A DNA stretch of 28,263 bases, taken from positions 1 to 28,263 of the IMG/VR virus record IMGVR_UViG_3300020183_000363, one strand, 5' to 3'. The position numbers and the translations under genes are program-made. Positions 19,977 through 28,139 of the stretch are shown here, one piece after another. Below the pieces are notes generated by a model, which was not told the DNA's origin, did not search any database, and saw nothing but the letters and a program-made list of their open reading frames with translations. Each line of letters begins with the position of its first letter. Within the stretch, counting starts at the first letter, position 1. Origin of the DNA: a virus.

Positions 19977-22586
19977 ATGGCTATTGTACAAATATCTAAA
20001 ATCCAGCAGAGATCAGGTAATCTTGTAGATTTACCTCAATTAGACGAAGCCGAATTCGGGTTCGCTAGTGATGAAAAACTTCTATATGTTGGTGTTGAAG
20101 ATCCGCCTGAAAACGTAGAAGTATTAACTTCATACAGTAATATAAGCTTTAGCCAATTAGAAGGATCCTACGGAAATTTAGAAATTGAGCCGTCAACTGC
20201 TGAAGATGGCCAAGTACTTACATTTGACGGTAACAATTGGGTAAATCGCGGTGGAGACAGCGGTGGATTAATAAATTTAGGTGATGTAGGCAATCTTAAA
20301 ATATACGGTGGTGGTATAGACTATGTATTAACCACCGACGGCATAGGAAACTTAAGTTGGACAGCTAAGGGAACAATTGTAGCATTTATCGAAAATGTTT
20401 CTCAAGCTAATCCTGGTGTAGTAACAACAACGCAAGATAACTTTCTAACAGAAGGGGCGGAAATTACTATTACTGATCCTAAAGGCATGACTGACTTAGC
20501 CGGCGGGGTATATTATGCAAACATTCTTACATCAAATACTTTCGCTTTATACGCAGATACAGGTCTAACCACTCCAGTAGATACCTCTGGATTTAGTGAA
20601 TATTCTTACACCTCTGTAACTGCGACAACATCAGGCACAAATGATATTACAGTAGGTGACGCAACATTGTTCTCAGTGAATGATGCTGTTAGGTTTATTG
20701 GTACAACGTTTGGGGGGATAACAGCTAATGTGACTTATTATGTATTGACCGCTTCTGGTACTACATTAACAATTAGTGAAACATCAGGCGGCAGTGAATT
20801 ACCGTTGACTACAGCATCAGGCACTTGTAATGTTTATGCTACAGGTGGTAGAATAGTTAGTCAGTTGAGCGGCGGGGGGTCAGGTACAGCAGCAGAAGGC
20901 AGTAATTTAAGTGTTCAATTTAATCATAATAATTTGTTAGACGGCGATCCTGATTTTACTTGGAATTATATAACTAATACGTTAACTGTCACAGGTAATG
21001 CCAACGCTACTAATGTAAATGCAACAAATGTAATAGCATCAAATATAACTGGTACTCTTACAACTACAAGTAATGCACAACCTAACTTAACAAGTTTTGG
21101 TAATGCAACACAAGTTACTGTATCTGGTAATTTAAATCCTAATGCTAATATCACATATAGCTTAGGCAATTCGACCAACAGATGGACAGATGTCTATATA
21201 ACAAACTTAGTTATTGGCACTGGCAATATTACCTCAAACGCTTCAGGCATATTCATAAATTCACTGGGCGGGTTAATAAATGGTAATAGTAATATTTTAA
21301 TGGCTGCAAATGGTAATATTAATATGTCAGTTGCAGGAAACGCAAACATATTCAGTGTTACGGGAACTGGTGCCAACATTGCAGGTTATGCAAATATTTC
21401 TGGTAATGCCAACGTAGGTAATATTGGTGCTACAAATGGTGTGTTCACAGCGAACGTAACAGCAGGAAATGTGTTTGCGAATAGTGGTTTAGTTAGTGCA
21501 AATTTATTAGCTGGTACATTAATAACAGCAGCACAGCCAAATGTTACAAGTTTAGGAACTTTAACAGGATTAGATGTAAATGGAACTATAACTGCCGTTG
21601 ACATTACAGCTAATACAGGTGTAATTACTGGCAATGGTAGCGGTCTTAGCGCACTTAACGCTTCAAATATTACAACAGGAACACTAGCGCAAGCACGTTT
21701 AGCAAATTCAAGCTTAACAATTAACGGCATAACAATTGCATTAGGAGCTTCAGGCACTATTACGTCAACTGCTGCACAGTCGCATAGTAATGGTAGCTAT
21801 ATTACAGGTGGTAGTTATAATGGCGGTACTGCTATTACATGGGCTGTAGATGCAGTTTCTTCAAGCACTGCTGATAAGATAGTAGCTAGAGATAGTAATG
21901 GTAGTTTTAGCGCAAATGTTATTACAGCAGCCAATTTTGTCGGTAACGGTGCCGGACTTACAAGTATAACTGGGGCTAACGTTACTGGTCAAGTTGCTAA
22001 CGCATTAGTTGCAGGTACAGTATATACAGCAGCACAACCAAATATTACTAGTGTAGGTACATTAACAAGTTTAACTGTTAGTGGTCCAACATCCGTTACT
22101 GGTAATAGTGCATTAACAGCAACTAACATAACAACTGGGGCAAACACAACTTTAGGATACTTAACTGGTAACTGGACACTAACCACAGGCTCTAGATTAG
22201 CAGCAACTTATGCTGACTTAGCAGAATACTACGCAGCAGACAAAAATTATCCTGCAGGAACTGTGTTAGAATTTGGTGGTGATAAAGAAGTTACATTGGC
22301 AGGGATAGAAAGCAACAAACTAGCAGGTGTTGTAAGCAGCGAACCAGCATATGTAATGAATGGAAACATCCAAACAGAGCATCCTGTAATAATAGCATTA
22401 ATAGGACGTGTTCCTGTACGCGCTATAGGTTTCGTACATAAGGGTGACATGATGATTAGTGCTGGTAATGGTTTAGCAAAAGCAACAATATTAACTCCTA
22501 AGATCGGCACTGTAATTGGTAAGGCAATATCAAGTAAATCTAATGACGATGAGGGTATAGTTGAGGTCATGGTAGGACGTATATAA
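19977..22586 (+). CDS. tail-fibre-type protein with C-terminal chaperone-like domain
   Basis: An 869-residue protein. The N-terminus (VQISKIQQRSGNLVDLPQLD, then AEFGFASDEKLLYVG) has the pattern of phage fibre attachment domains that begin with xxIQxRxG and contain EIGFxxDxxxxxxG. Then come beta modules (about 130-290) and an Asn/Thr/Ala/Gly-rich shaft with three copies of an AQPN-(I/V/L)TS-G-(T/A)-x-L-V-G motif, near residues 366, 518 and 685, and a SLGNSTNRWTDVYI motif. The final 125 residues (DLAEYYAADKNYPAGTVLEF, then GRVPVRAIG and GDMMISAGNGLA) resemble a C-terminal domain common in marine phage fibres, of the intramolecular chaperone type. It should mediate host recognition. It is driven by a perfect late promoter. 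Confidence 0.85.
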   Translation: MAIVQISKIQQRSGNLVDLPQLDEAEFGFASDEKLLYVGVEDPPENVEVLTSYSNISFSQLEGSYGNLEIEPSTAEDGQVLTFDGNNWVNRGGDSGGLINLGDVGNLKIYGGGIDYVLTTDGIGNLSWTAKGTIVAFIENVSQANPGVVTTTQDNFLTEGAEITITDPKGMTDLAGGVYYANILTSNTFALYADTGLTTPVDTSGFSEYSYTSVTATTSGTNDITVGDATLFSVNDAVRFIGTTFGGITANVTYYVLTASGTTLTISETSGGSELPLTTASGTCNVYATGGRIVSQLSGGGSGTAAEGSNLSVQFNHNNLLDGDPDFTWNYITNTLTVTGNANATNVNATNVIASNITGTLTTTSNAQPNLTSFGNATQVTVSGNLNPNANITYSLGNSTNRWTDVYITNLVIGTGNITSNASGIFINSLGGLINGNSNILMAANGNINMSVAGNANIFSVTGTGANIAGYANISGNANVGNIGATNGVFTANVTAGNVFANSGLVSANLLAGTLITAAQPNVTSLGTLTGLDVNGTITAVDITANTGVITGNGSGLSALNASNITTGTLAQARLANSSLTINGITIALGASGTITSTAAQSHSNGSYITGGSYNGGTAITWAVDAVSSSTADKIVARDSNGSFSANVITAANFVGNGAGLTSITGANVTGQVANALVAGTVYTAAQPNITSVGTLTSLTVSGPTSVTGNSALTATNITTGANTTLGYLTGNWTLTTGSRLAATYADLAEYYAADKNYPAGTVLEFGGDKEVTLAGIESNKLAGVVSSEPAYVMNGNIQTEHPVIIALIGRVPVRAIGFVHKGDMMISAGNGLAKATILTPKIGTVIGKAISSKSNDDEGIVEVMVGRI

Positions 22587-22594
22587 GATAAATA
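22587..22594 (+). promoter_or_regulatory. putative late promoter, leaderless
   Basis: GATAAATA begins at the base after the tail-fibre stop codon and ends five bases before the ATG at 22600. T4-type geometry puts +1 on the A of that ATG. No Shine-Dalgarno site is present. Confidence 0.5.
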
Positions 22595-22599
22595 ATATT

Positions 22600-22869
22600 A
22601 TGGCAGCAGTAATTTACACACCCAGCGGATCAAGTCAACAAACATCAGCCTTAGGCACTGAAAAAGTCCGTATATCAACTACTAGCAGTGCGATTGCTGT
22701 GGTTGTAGGGAGTAATCCAACTGCTAATCTATCAGCTTGTGAGATTATTCCAGCAAATACTGTGAACAATAGTTTTATTGTAGGTGAAGGTAATAAAATT
22801 GCTTATATTAGCGTAAGCGGCACAGGTATATTTTCAGTCACAGAACTAGGTGCTCCAATCGGAGAATAG
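22600..22869 (+). CDS. small beta-rich protein, probably virion
   Basis: This encodes 89 residues, all-beta by pattern: KVRISTTSSAIAVVVGSNPT, CEIIPANTVNNSFIVGEGNK, then IAYISVSGTGIFSVTELG. It is rich in Ser, Thr, Ala and Gly with few charges, typical of compact virion domains. It follows the tail-fibre gene by 13 bases, so it may be a fibre-associated or tip protein. It has a late-type promoter right before its start. Its last 24 bases overlap a minus-strand gene. No family is recognised. Confidence 0.7.
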   Translation: MAAVIYTPSGSSQQTSALGTEKVRISTTSSAIAVVVGSNPTANLSACEIIPANTVNNSFIVGEGNKIAYISVSGTGIFSVTELGAPIGE

Positions 22870-23040
22870 TTTGTTTTCTACTTTTTGTTTTAATAAATTG
22901 TAGTTATATTCAACATTGTCCTGACATTTATTTAAGAAACTATTAAAATCAGAATTTGCCATATTATTAAGTTTTTTAACTTCATTAATAATCATATTCT
23001 TTCTTGTTTGAAAGTCTTCCACTAAATCATATTCTTCCAA
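22846..23040 (-). CDS. small helical protein on the minus strand
   Basis: This encodes 64 residues, acidic and helical (MEEYDLVEDFQTRKNMIINE, then FLNKCQDNVEYNYNLLKQKV). It fills the gap between the small virion gene and the epimerase gene, and a late-type element lies four bases ahead of its start. There is no Shine-Dalgarno site and no recognised family. It may be a chance frame in AT-rich DNA, but gaps of this size are otherwise absent in this genome and the divergent promoter layout repeats at two other places. Confidence 0.5.
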   Translation of the reverse strand: MEEYDLVEDFQTRKNMIINEVKKLNNMANSDFNSFLNKCQDNVEYNYNLLKQKVENKLFSDWST

Positions 23041-23044
23041 ATTT

Positions 23045-23052
23045 TATTTAGA
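23045..23052 (-). promoter_or_regulatory. putative late promoter, minus strand
   Basis: Read on the minus strand this is TCTAAATA, seven of eight consensus bases, ending four bases before the ATG at 23040. It is back to back with the element at 23065-23072 within a 37-base intergenic gap. Confidence 0.4.
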
Positions 23053-23064
23053 TACCAAACTATC

Positions 23065-23072
23065 GTTAAATA
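23065..23072 (+). promoter_or_regulatory. putative late promoter of the sugar-modification operon
   Basis: GTTAAATA (six of eight) ends five bases before the ATG at 23078, so +1 should fall on the A of the start codon. It is the only candidate promoter for the operon 23078-25542. Confidence 0.4.
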
Positions 23073-23077
23073 AATTT

Positions 23078-23983
23078 ATGGATAAAAGAGTGCTAGTAAT
23101 AGGTGGAAATGGGTATATTGGGTCAAGATTAATATACGACCTACATACAAAATATCAAATTACTAGCATAGATATCTGTTGGTTTACTAAGCCATACTCA
23201 ACAAACATATTAAAGGATTACAAAACTTTAACTACAGAAGAATTATCAAAATATGATGTGGTAATATTATTAGCAGGACATAGTTCCGTTAAAATGTGTA
23301 ATGGCCCACTTAATTCAAGTTGGAATAATAACGTTAACAACTTTGTAGATTTAATTAAAAAATTAGATAAAAAACAGATATTGATTTATGCAAGTAGCGG
23401 CAGTGTTTATGGTTTAAGTAATAAGTATAGTAGGGAAGATGATCCTATTATATTTAAACCTATTAACAATTACGATTTAACCAAATTTTCACTGGATACA
23501 CAAGCACAAAATTTTATAGAAAAAGGTTATAAAATAATTGGATTGCGTTTTGGAACAGTAAATGGTTGGAGTCCTAATACCCGCGAAGAATTAATGATTA
23601 ATAGTATGACAAAAAAATCGCTACTAGAGGGTGAAATGTTTGTAAATAATACCGATATCATGCGCCCTATTTTGGGCATACATGATATAAGTTTAGCTAT
23701 TGATGCCATTATAAATCATCCTGTAAGTGGTATATATAACTTAGCAAGTTTTGTTGATACGGTTGACAATATTAGTAAATGCATAAGCAAAAAGTTTAAG
23801 TGTGAAATAATTAAAACTCCAGACCTTAAGGGGATTTACGATTTTCATATGGATACTACTAAATTTACAGAAACTTTTAATTATAAGTTTACTGTAACGA
23901 TAGATAACATATTAGAAGAATTGTCAAGCAAAATTAGTGAAACAAGTTTTAGTGACAGGAATAAATTTATAGATTATGAATAA
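23078..23983 (+). CDS. NAD-dependent sugar epimerase/dehydratase
   Basis: A 301-residue extended short-chain dehydrogenase/reductase. The Rossmann motif GGNGYIGS (9-16) binds NAD(P); YASSGSVYG (104-112) supplies the catalytic serine, and YDLTK (132-136) is the YxxxK catalytic pair. GLRFGTVNGW (174-183) matches the substrate-side region of nucleotide-sugar epimerases. It should act on a nucleotide-activated sugar. Together with the C-methyltransferase immediately downstream it suggests synthesis of a branched or deoxy sugar. Eight bases overlap with the next gene show tight coupling. Confidence 0.9.
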   Translation: MDKRVLVIGGNGYIGSRLIYDLHTKYQITSIDICWFTKPYSTNILKDYKTLTTEELSKYDVVILLAGHSSVKMCNGPLNSSWNNNVNNFVDLIKKLDKKQILIYASSGSVYGLSNKYSREDDPIIFKPINNYDLTKFSLDTQAQNFIEKGYKIIGLRFGTVNGWSPNTREELMINSMTKKSLLEGEMFVNNTDIMRPILGIHDISLAIDAIINHPVSGIYNLASFVDTVDNISKCISKKFKCEIIKTPDLKGIYDFHMDTTKFTETFNYKFTVTIDNILEELSSKISETSFSDRNKFIDYE

Positions 23984-25184
23984 CATTACAGAAAATTATA
24001 GTTGTCTAGCTTGCGGTAGTAAAGATTTAGAATTGGCTATAGACTTAGGTGTTCAACCATTAGCGAATAATTTCTTAAAAGATAATGTACCCGAACCTAA
24101 ATTTCCTTTAGCACTTAATGTTTGTAAGAAATGCTTTCATTTACAATTAACACACACAGTAGATCCAAAAATCATTTATAATAATTATCTTTATGTAAGT
24201 GGTACAAGTAAAACACTTAAGGATTATAGTAATTGGTTTGCAGGTTATGTAGATCAAACTATAGATAGAGCTTCATACAATGTACTAGATATAGGATGCA
24301 ATGACGGAACACAGCTAGATAGTTTTAAAAGTTTAGGTTATAATACTTATGGAGTAGATCCAGCAAAAAATATATATCAGTATAGTAAAGTTAATCACAA
24401 TGTAATTTGTGACTTTTTTGATAAAAGCATTGTAAGTAAGAATTTACCAAACCTCGACGCGATTACAGCGCAAAATGTATTCGCACACAACCCTAATCCG
24501 TTAGAATTTTTAAGTACATGTAATCAATTAATGAGTAATCATACATTACTGTTTATACAAACCAGTCAAGCAGACATGATACTTAATAATGAATTTGACA
24601 CTATCTATCATGAACATGTTAATTTCTTTAATGTAAACAGCATGAATGAATTAAGTAAAAGAGCAAAACTTAATTTGATTGACGTTTTAAAGACACCAAT
24701 TCATGGTAATAGCTATGTGTTTGTGTTTAGCAAAACCATAGATAGAAGTTATTACATACAAAATTTAATTGCAATGGAAGCAAAGTTACTTAAATTAGAA
24801 ACTTATCGTCGTTGGCAAACGACTGTGTTAGCTAACTTGCAAATACTTAAGGATACTTTACTAAGTTATAGAGATAATAAATTTAAGCTTGTAGGGTATG
24901 GGGCGGCTGCTAAGGGTAATACCCTTTTAAATTTTTCCGATATAAAACTTGATTTTATAATTGACGACAACCCGTTAAAGCAAAATACTTTTACTCCTGG
25001 TACTAAAATCCCAGTTACTTCTATAGATGTTTTAAACAATATACATATAGATGACAAGGTTCTGTATATACCCCTAGCATGGAATTTCTTTAATGAAATT
25101 TCTAGTAAGATTAAGCAAAAAAGAAATAATAAAAATGATTTGTTTTTAAAGTACTTTCCAAAAGTAGAGATAATAAATGTATAA
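23976..25184 (+). CDS. SAM-dependent sugar C-methyltransferase (TylCIII/NovU-like)
   Basis: A 402-residue protein with the three-part layout of this family. An N-terminal zinc module has CxxC pairs C10/C13 and C50/C53, with VQPLANNF. A class I SAM domain follows, with VLDIGCNDGTQL (103-114), the signature DTIYHEHVNFF (208-218) and IHGNSY (242-247). The C-terminal domain has LVGYGAAAKGNTLLNF (305-320) and IDDNPLKQNTFTPGT. Members add a methyl group to a carbon of a nucleotide-linked keto-deoxysugar. The gene looks intact, with all catalytic motifs. It couples to the epimerase upstream and the small gene downstream (eight-base overlaps both sides). Confidence 0.93.
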   Translation: MNNITENYSCLACGSKDLELAIDLGVQPLANNFLKDNVPEPKFPLALNVCKKCFHLQLTHTVDPKIIYNNYLYVSGTSKTLKDYSNWFAGYVDQTIDRASYNVLDIGCNDGTQLDSFKSLGYNTYGVDPAKNIYQYSKVNHNVICDFFDKSIVSKNLPNLDAITAQNVFAHNPNPLEFLSTCNQLMSNHTLLFIQTSQADMILNNEFDTIYHEHVNFFNVNSMNELSKRAKLNLIDVLKTPIHGNSYVFVFSKTIDRSYYIQNLIAMEAKLLKLETYRRWQTTVLANLQILKDTLLSYRDNKFKLVGYGAAAKGNTLLNFSDIKLDFIIDDNPLKQNTFTPGTKIPVTSIDVLNNIHIDDKVLYIPLAWNFFNEISSKIKQKRNNKNDLFLKYFPKVEIINV

Positions 25185-25542
25185 ATTTCCTGTAATTGAA
25201 CTTGTAGATCGTTATTGTATTGCCAAATTAAAATACAATAAAATAGGAACTAATAAAGAAGAATTAGATTTTTATTTAGATCAAATTAAAGAATTACCTT
25301 TAGACTTGATAGCTATCCAACTTGAAAGACTGTATGAGGTCCATAGGCAAGTTTGGGAAGTTGAAGATGAATTTAAGAAAAAGAAAGTTGATACAAAATA
25401 CGAATTAGAAGAAATAGGTCGTAGAGCCTTATATGTTAGGGATATAATGGAAGAACGTTATCATCTTAAAAATGAAATGGCTGCAATACTTAATGACCCA
25501 GTAAAAGAAAGAAAAGATTATGGTGGAGCATTTAAGTTATAG
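25177..25542 (+). CDS. small helical protein of sugar-cluster type
   Basis: This encodes 121 residues, all-helical and highly charged (LVDRYCIAKLKYNKIGTNKE, then LERLYEVHRQVWEVEDEFKK and ALYVRDIMEERYHLKNEMA). The pattern of a leading DR-x-(T/I)-xxLK helix, VHRQ-WxxED and a final N/E-x-R helix resembles small uncharacterised proteins that accompany polysaccharide gene clusters in bacteria (of the DUF6165 type). I cannot confirm the match. It overlaps the upstream gene by eight bases and, in its last 25 bases, the end of the opposing glycosyltransferase-like gene. Confidence 0.7.
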   Translation: MYKFPVIELVDRYCIAKLKYNKIGTNKEELDFYLDQIKELPLDLIAIQLERLYEVHRQVWEVEDEFKKKKVDTKYELEEIGRRALYVRDIMEERYHLKNEMAAILNDPVKERKDYGGAFKL

Positions 25543-26828
25543 GGCAAATCAAATACAAACTGCTCTCTTTTTTTAAGATTTTCAAAATTATGATCACAAA
25601 TGCCTTTGGCAAAGTGTAGAAAGTTTTTTAATTCAACTTGATTTAAATTACAAAGTCTTTCAGCTTCATTTACTATTTTAAAAAGTCTAGTAGCATCATC
25701 CTCTTCATTATCATAACTTTCATCTATATATGGACTAAAAGTTTTGTAACCTAACGAGTGTAAAATTTTTAAAAAATGTTTAGGGGCTGTTACCAAAAAC
25801 GGATGTTTATATAAAAAACACCTAAATATTTTTTCACTAAATAAACGTCCAACTATATCATAAAATTCATTTTCATTATATGGAAATGCTTTTTCATATA
25901 TGAACGGAAAGTTTGTCTCTGTTACTAAGCTAAAGTACGTATCGTTGAACCAAATATTATGTTCTGGTAGTATTTGCGCGAGACACTTTTCACTTTGATT
26001 ATATGTAGTATCTAATAAAATATTATCAATTTTACTTAAAACTGTATAATTGTCTTGTAAGATTTTAATAATCTCTTCGTTTTTATTAAACCTTATTAAT
26101 AATTCACGTAAAACTGAAGCTCCGTCACTTGGTCCACCACTATCTTTAATATTATAACTTACGTATCCATCTTTTAATAAGTTTTTAGCTGCAAGTAAAA
26201 ATACAATAGCTGCTCTGTGTTGACGAAAAAAGCCATTTAAACACAAATACTTTTTATTATAAGATTTTAATTGAAAATCAAATTGTTGTATTTGGACAAA
26301 TTCTTTATGAGCTCCGTCCAAATAGTTTCTAAGATGAGTTGACTGATATTTAGCTCCTAATTCAAATTCTAAAGTAACTCTTGTTTTTATAGCTGGCAAA
26401 TTCAATTTTTTACTATACCAATCTACAGCTTTGTGTATGTCAAAACTTTCACTACTTAAGTAAATGTTTTTTGCAGGTACTCTATCCCTACCGATTAAAT
26501 TTACATATATGCTTTCAATAATTTGATGGTAACCATGCCCTGACATATGAAGGGCTAACTTGACATCGCCATTTCTTATTGGTTCTATCCATTTATCTTC
26601 AACAAACTCTTCTAAGGTAACCTGATCAAATGTTTCATGCCCTAAAAATTCAACGTAGTATAGTTTTTCATCGTTTATATCTAGATAATCACATAAGTTA
26701 GGCACATTTAATATTCCAATAGGATTTTTGGGTACATGATAATATTTTATTCCTATCTTTTTAAATCCGGGATACGTATGTATGTAATTAAATTTTTTAA
26801 TTTCTTGATTAAAAAGGTTAACGATCAT
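25518..26828 (-). CDS. glycosyltransferase-like protein, paralogue 1
   Basis: A 436-residue protein with no signal peptide. Conserved blocks shared with the next gene are SGHGYHQIIESIY, IYLSSESFD, KKYLCLNGFFRQHRAA (about 201-216), ILPEHNIWFNDTYFSLVTET and, near the end, SEKIFRCFLYKHPFLV, LGYKTF and IDESYDNE-DDATRL. The SEK-fR-----HPFl, LGYKTF and DESYD blocks resemble the C-terminal, nucleotide-binding half of fucosyltransferase- or exostosin-like proteins of marine phages and bacteria, where glutamate/lysine of SEK would contact the donor. The function is inferred, and the donor and acceptor are unknown. It starts in an ATGA overlap with the upstream paralogue, so the two form one minus-strand operon. 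Confidence 0.7.
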   Translation of the reverse strand: MIVNLFNQEIKKFNYIHTYPGFKKIGIKYYHVPKNPIGILNVPNLCDYLDINDEKLYYVEFLGHETFDQVTLEEFVEDKWIEPIRNGDVKLALHMSGHGYHQIIESIYVNLIGRDRVPAKNIYLSSESFDIHKAVDWYSKKLNLPAIKTRVTLEFELGAKYQSTHLRNYLDGAHKEFVQIQQFDFQLKSYNKKYLCLNGFFRQHRAAIVFLLAAKNLLKDGYVSYNIKDSGGPSDGASVLRELLIRFNKNEEIIKILQDNYTVLSKIDNILLDTTYNQSEKCLAQILPEHNIWFNDTYFSLVTETNFPFIYEKAFPYNENEFYDIVGRLFSEKIFRCFLYKHPFLVTAPKHFLKILHSLGYKTFSPYIDESYDNEEDDATRLFKIVNEAERLCNLNQVELKNFLHFAKGICDHNFENLKKREQFVFDLPYNLNAPP

Positions 26829-28069
26829 ATTTTTAATTCTCTACAAAAAAATTGATGTTTGGTCTTTAACATTTCAAAATTATGTTCACAAATATATTTT
26901 GCTTGATTTATAAAGTTGTAAACTTCTTCATCACTTAAATTACAAAGTCTTTCAATTTCTTTTGCTATTTTATAAATTCTAATACTATTATCAGTTTCAT
27001 CATCATAACTTTCATCTATCAAGCTATCAAAAGTTTTGTATCCTAATTCCTTTAATAATTTTAAACTATGTGGGTTGCACACAATTAAAAAAGGATGTTT
27101 AAAATAAATGGTTCTAAAAATTTTTTCACTAAGAAGTCGTCCTACTCTGTTAGGTAGTTCTGGTGTATGATGAATTGGGTTAAAGTCAGGGTAGTTTGTT
27201 TCAGTAACTACGCTAAAAAAGGTATCATTAAAATATGTATCATGTTCAGGCATAACAACTGCTAGGTTTTCTCCGTGGTTAAATGGTCTATCCAATAAAA
27301 TTGATTTAAGTTTTAGTAAATTATCTTTATTATTATCTAAAATACTGTTTACTTCAGGTATTTGACTAAAAAATTCTTTCATAAAATTATATGTGTCTTC
27401 AGGCTCAGCACCGCCTTCTTTAATATTAAAACTAATCAAACCTTTATCCAACAAGTTTAATCCTGATAACATAGTTATAAGTGCTGCTCTATGTCGTCTA
27501 TAATATCCATTTAAACATAAAAACTTTTTGTCATAATGCTTCAATTCAAAATTGTTAAATTTAACCGCTAGATTTTTAGCATAATGACTGTAGTAACCTT
27601 CAAATTCTGTTGTAAGATAATAGTTAACCATAGGAAGATTTAATTTTTTGCTTATAAAATATCCAGCGGTGTGCATGTCTGCACTTTCACTCGATATTAT
27701 TATATTATCAAATGGCAAATTAAATTTCAGTATAACTTCTTGGTATATATTTTCTATAGCTTCATGTTGTCCATGACCTGTATTGTGCAGAACTAAATTA
27801 CATTCATTTCGTTTTATTTTATCTAAAACATACTTAGGTATGAAATCACTTAAATTATAAGTAGTAAAACAGTACGGTCCAAAAAATTCTATGTACCATG
27901 CATCATTATTTGCTAAATTGCTTTGCATATTACTATTAGATAAAGTATATTCAAAATAGTCAGTAAAATTCCATGGAAATTCAGGCTTATAACTTTTTTC
28001 CCTTACAAACGATGTTGGACTTTGTCCCATGTCCCATAATGTATAATAGTAGCTTTTATTTAAAATCAT
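26825..28069 (-). CDS. glycosyltransferase-like protein, paralogue 2
   Basis: A 414-residue protein, clearly paralogous to its downstream neighbour over the full length. TGHGQHEAIENIY, IIISSESADMH, KKFLCLNGYYRRHRAA, VMPEHDTYFNDTFFSVVTET, SEKIFRTIYFKHPFLI, LGYKTF, IDESYDDE and ERLCNL align in order. The N-terminal 60 residues diverge most. The pair probably arose by tandem duplication and may now act on different acceptors or linkages. It is first in the minus-strand operon, with a late-type element four bases before its start and no Shine-Dalgarno site. Confidence 0.7.
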   Translation of the reverse strand: MILNKSYYYTLWDMGQSPTSFVREKSYKPEFPWNFTDYFEYTLSNSNMQSNLANNDAWYIEFFGPYCFTTYNLSDFIPKYVLDKIKRNECNLVLHNTGHGQHEAIENIYQEVILKFNLPFDNIIISSESADMHTAGYFISKKLNLPMVNYYLTTEFEGYYSHYAKNLAVKFNNFELKHYDKKFLCLNGYYRRHRAALITMLSGLNLLDKGLISFNIKEGGAEPEDTYNFMKEFFSQIPEVNSILDNNKDNLLKLKSILLDRPFNHGENLAVVMPEHDTYFNDTFFSVVTETNYPDFNPIHHTPELPNRVGRLLSEKIFRTIYFKHPFLIVCNPHSLKLLKELGYKTFDSLIDESYDDETDNSIRIYKIAKEIERLCNLSDEEVYNFINQAKYICEHNFEMLKTKHQFFCRELKI

Positions 28070-28073
28070 GTGT

Positions 28074-28081
28074 TATTTACT
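28074..28081 (-). promoter_or_regulatory. putative late promoter of the glycosyltransferase-like operon
   Basis: On the minus strand this is AGTAAATA (six of eight), ending four bases before the ATG at 28069, the same spacing as the elements ahead of 16060 and 23040. Confidence 0.4.
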
Positions 28082-28105
28082 AATTTGGATAATATATGTA
28101 AAAAA

Positions 28106-28113
28106 GATAAATA
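28106..28113 (+). promoter_or_regulatory. late promoter of the gene at 28195
   Basis: GATAAATA, seven of eight consensus bases, 81 bases before the ATG. The predicted start near 28119 puts a hairpin at the 5' end of the transcript. Confidence 0.6.
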
Positions 28114-28119
28114 CTTTGC

Positions 28120-28139
28120 TCACTAATAAGTTTTAGTGA
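28120..28139 (+). promoter_or_regulatory. 5'-terminal mRNA hairpin and structured leader
   Basis: TCACTAA pairs with TTAGTGA around a six-base loop, starting one base after the predicted transcription start. A second short GC hairpin (GCGG-TCC-CCGC) follows at about 28145-28155, then AAAGGAG before the ATG. It parallels the leader of the gene at 15617. Confidence 0.5.

Noticed and set aside
20966-22570. Several minus-strand open frames opposite the tail-fibre gene
   Set aside because: They mirror the Asn/Thr/Ala/Gly codon repeats of the fibre shaft, are hydrophobic and low in complexity, and lack start signals.
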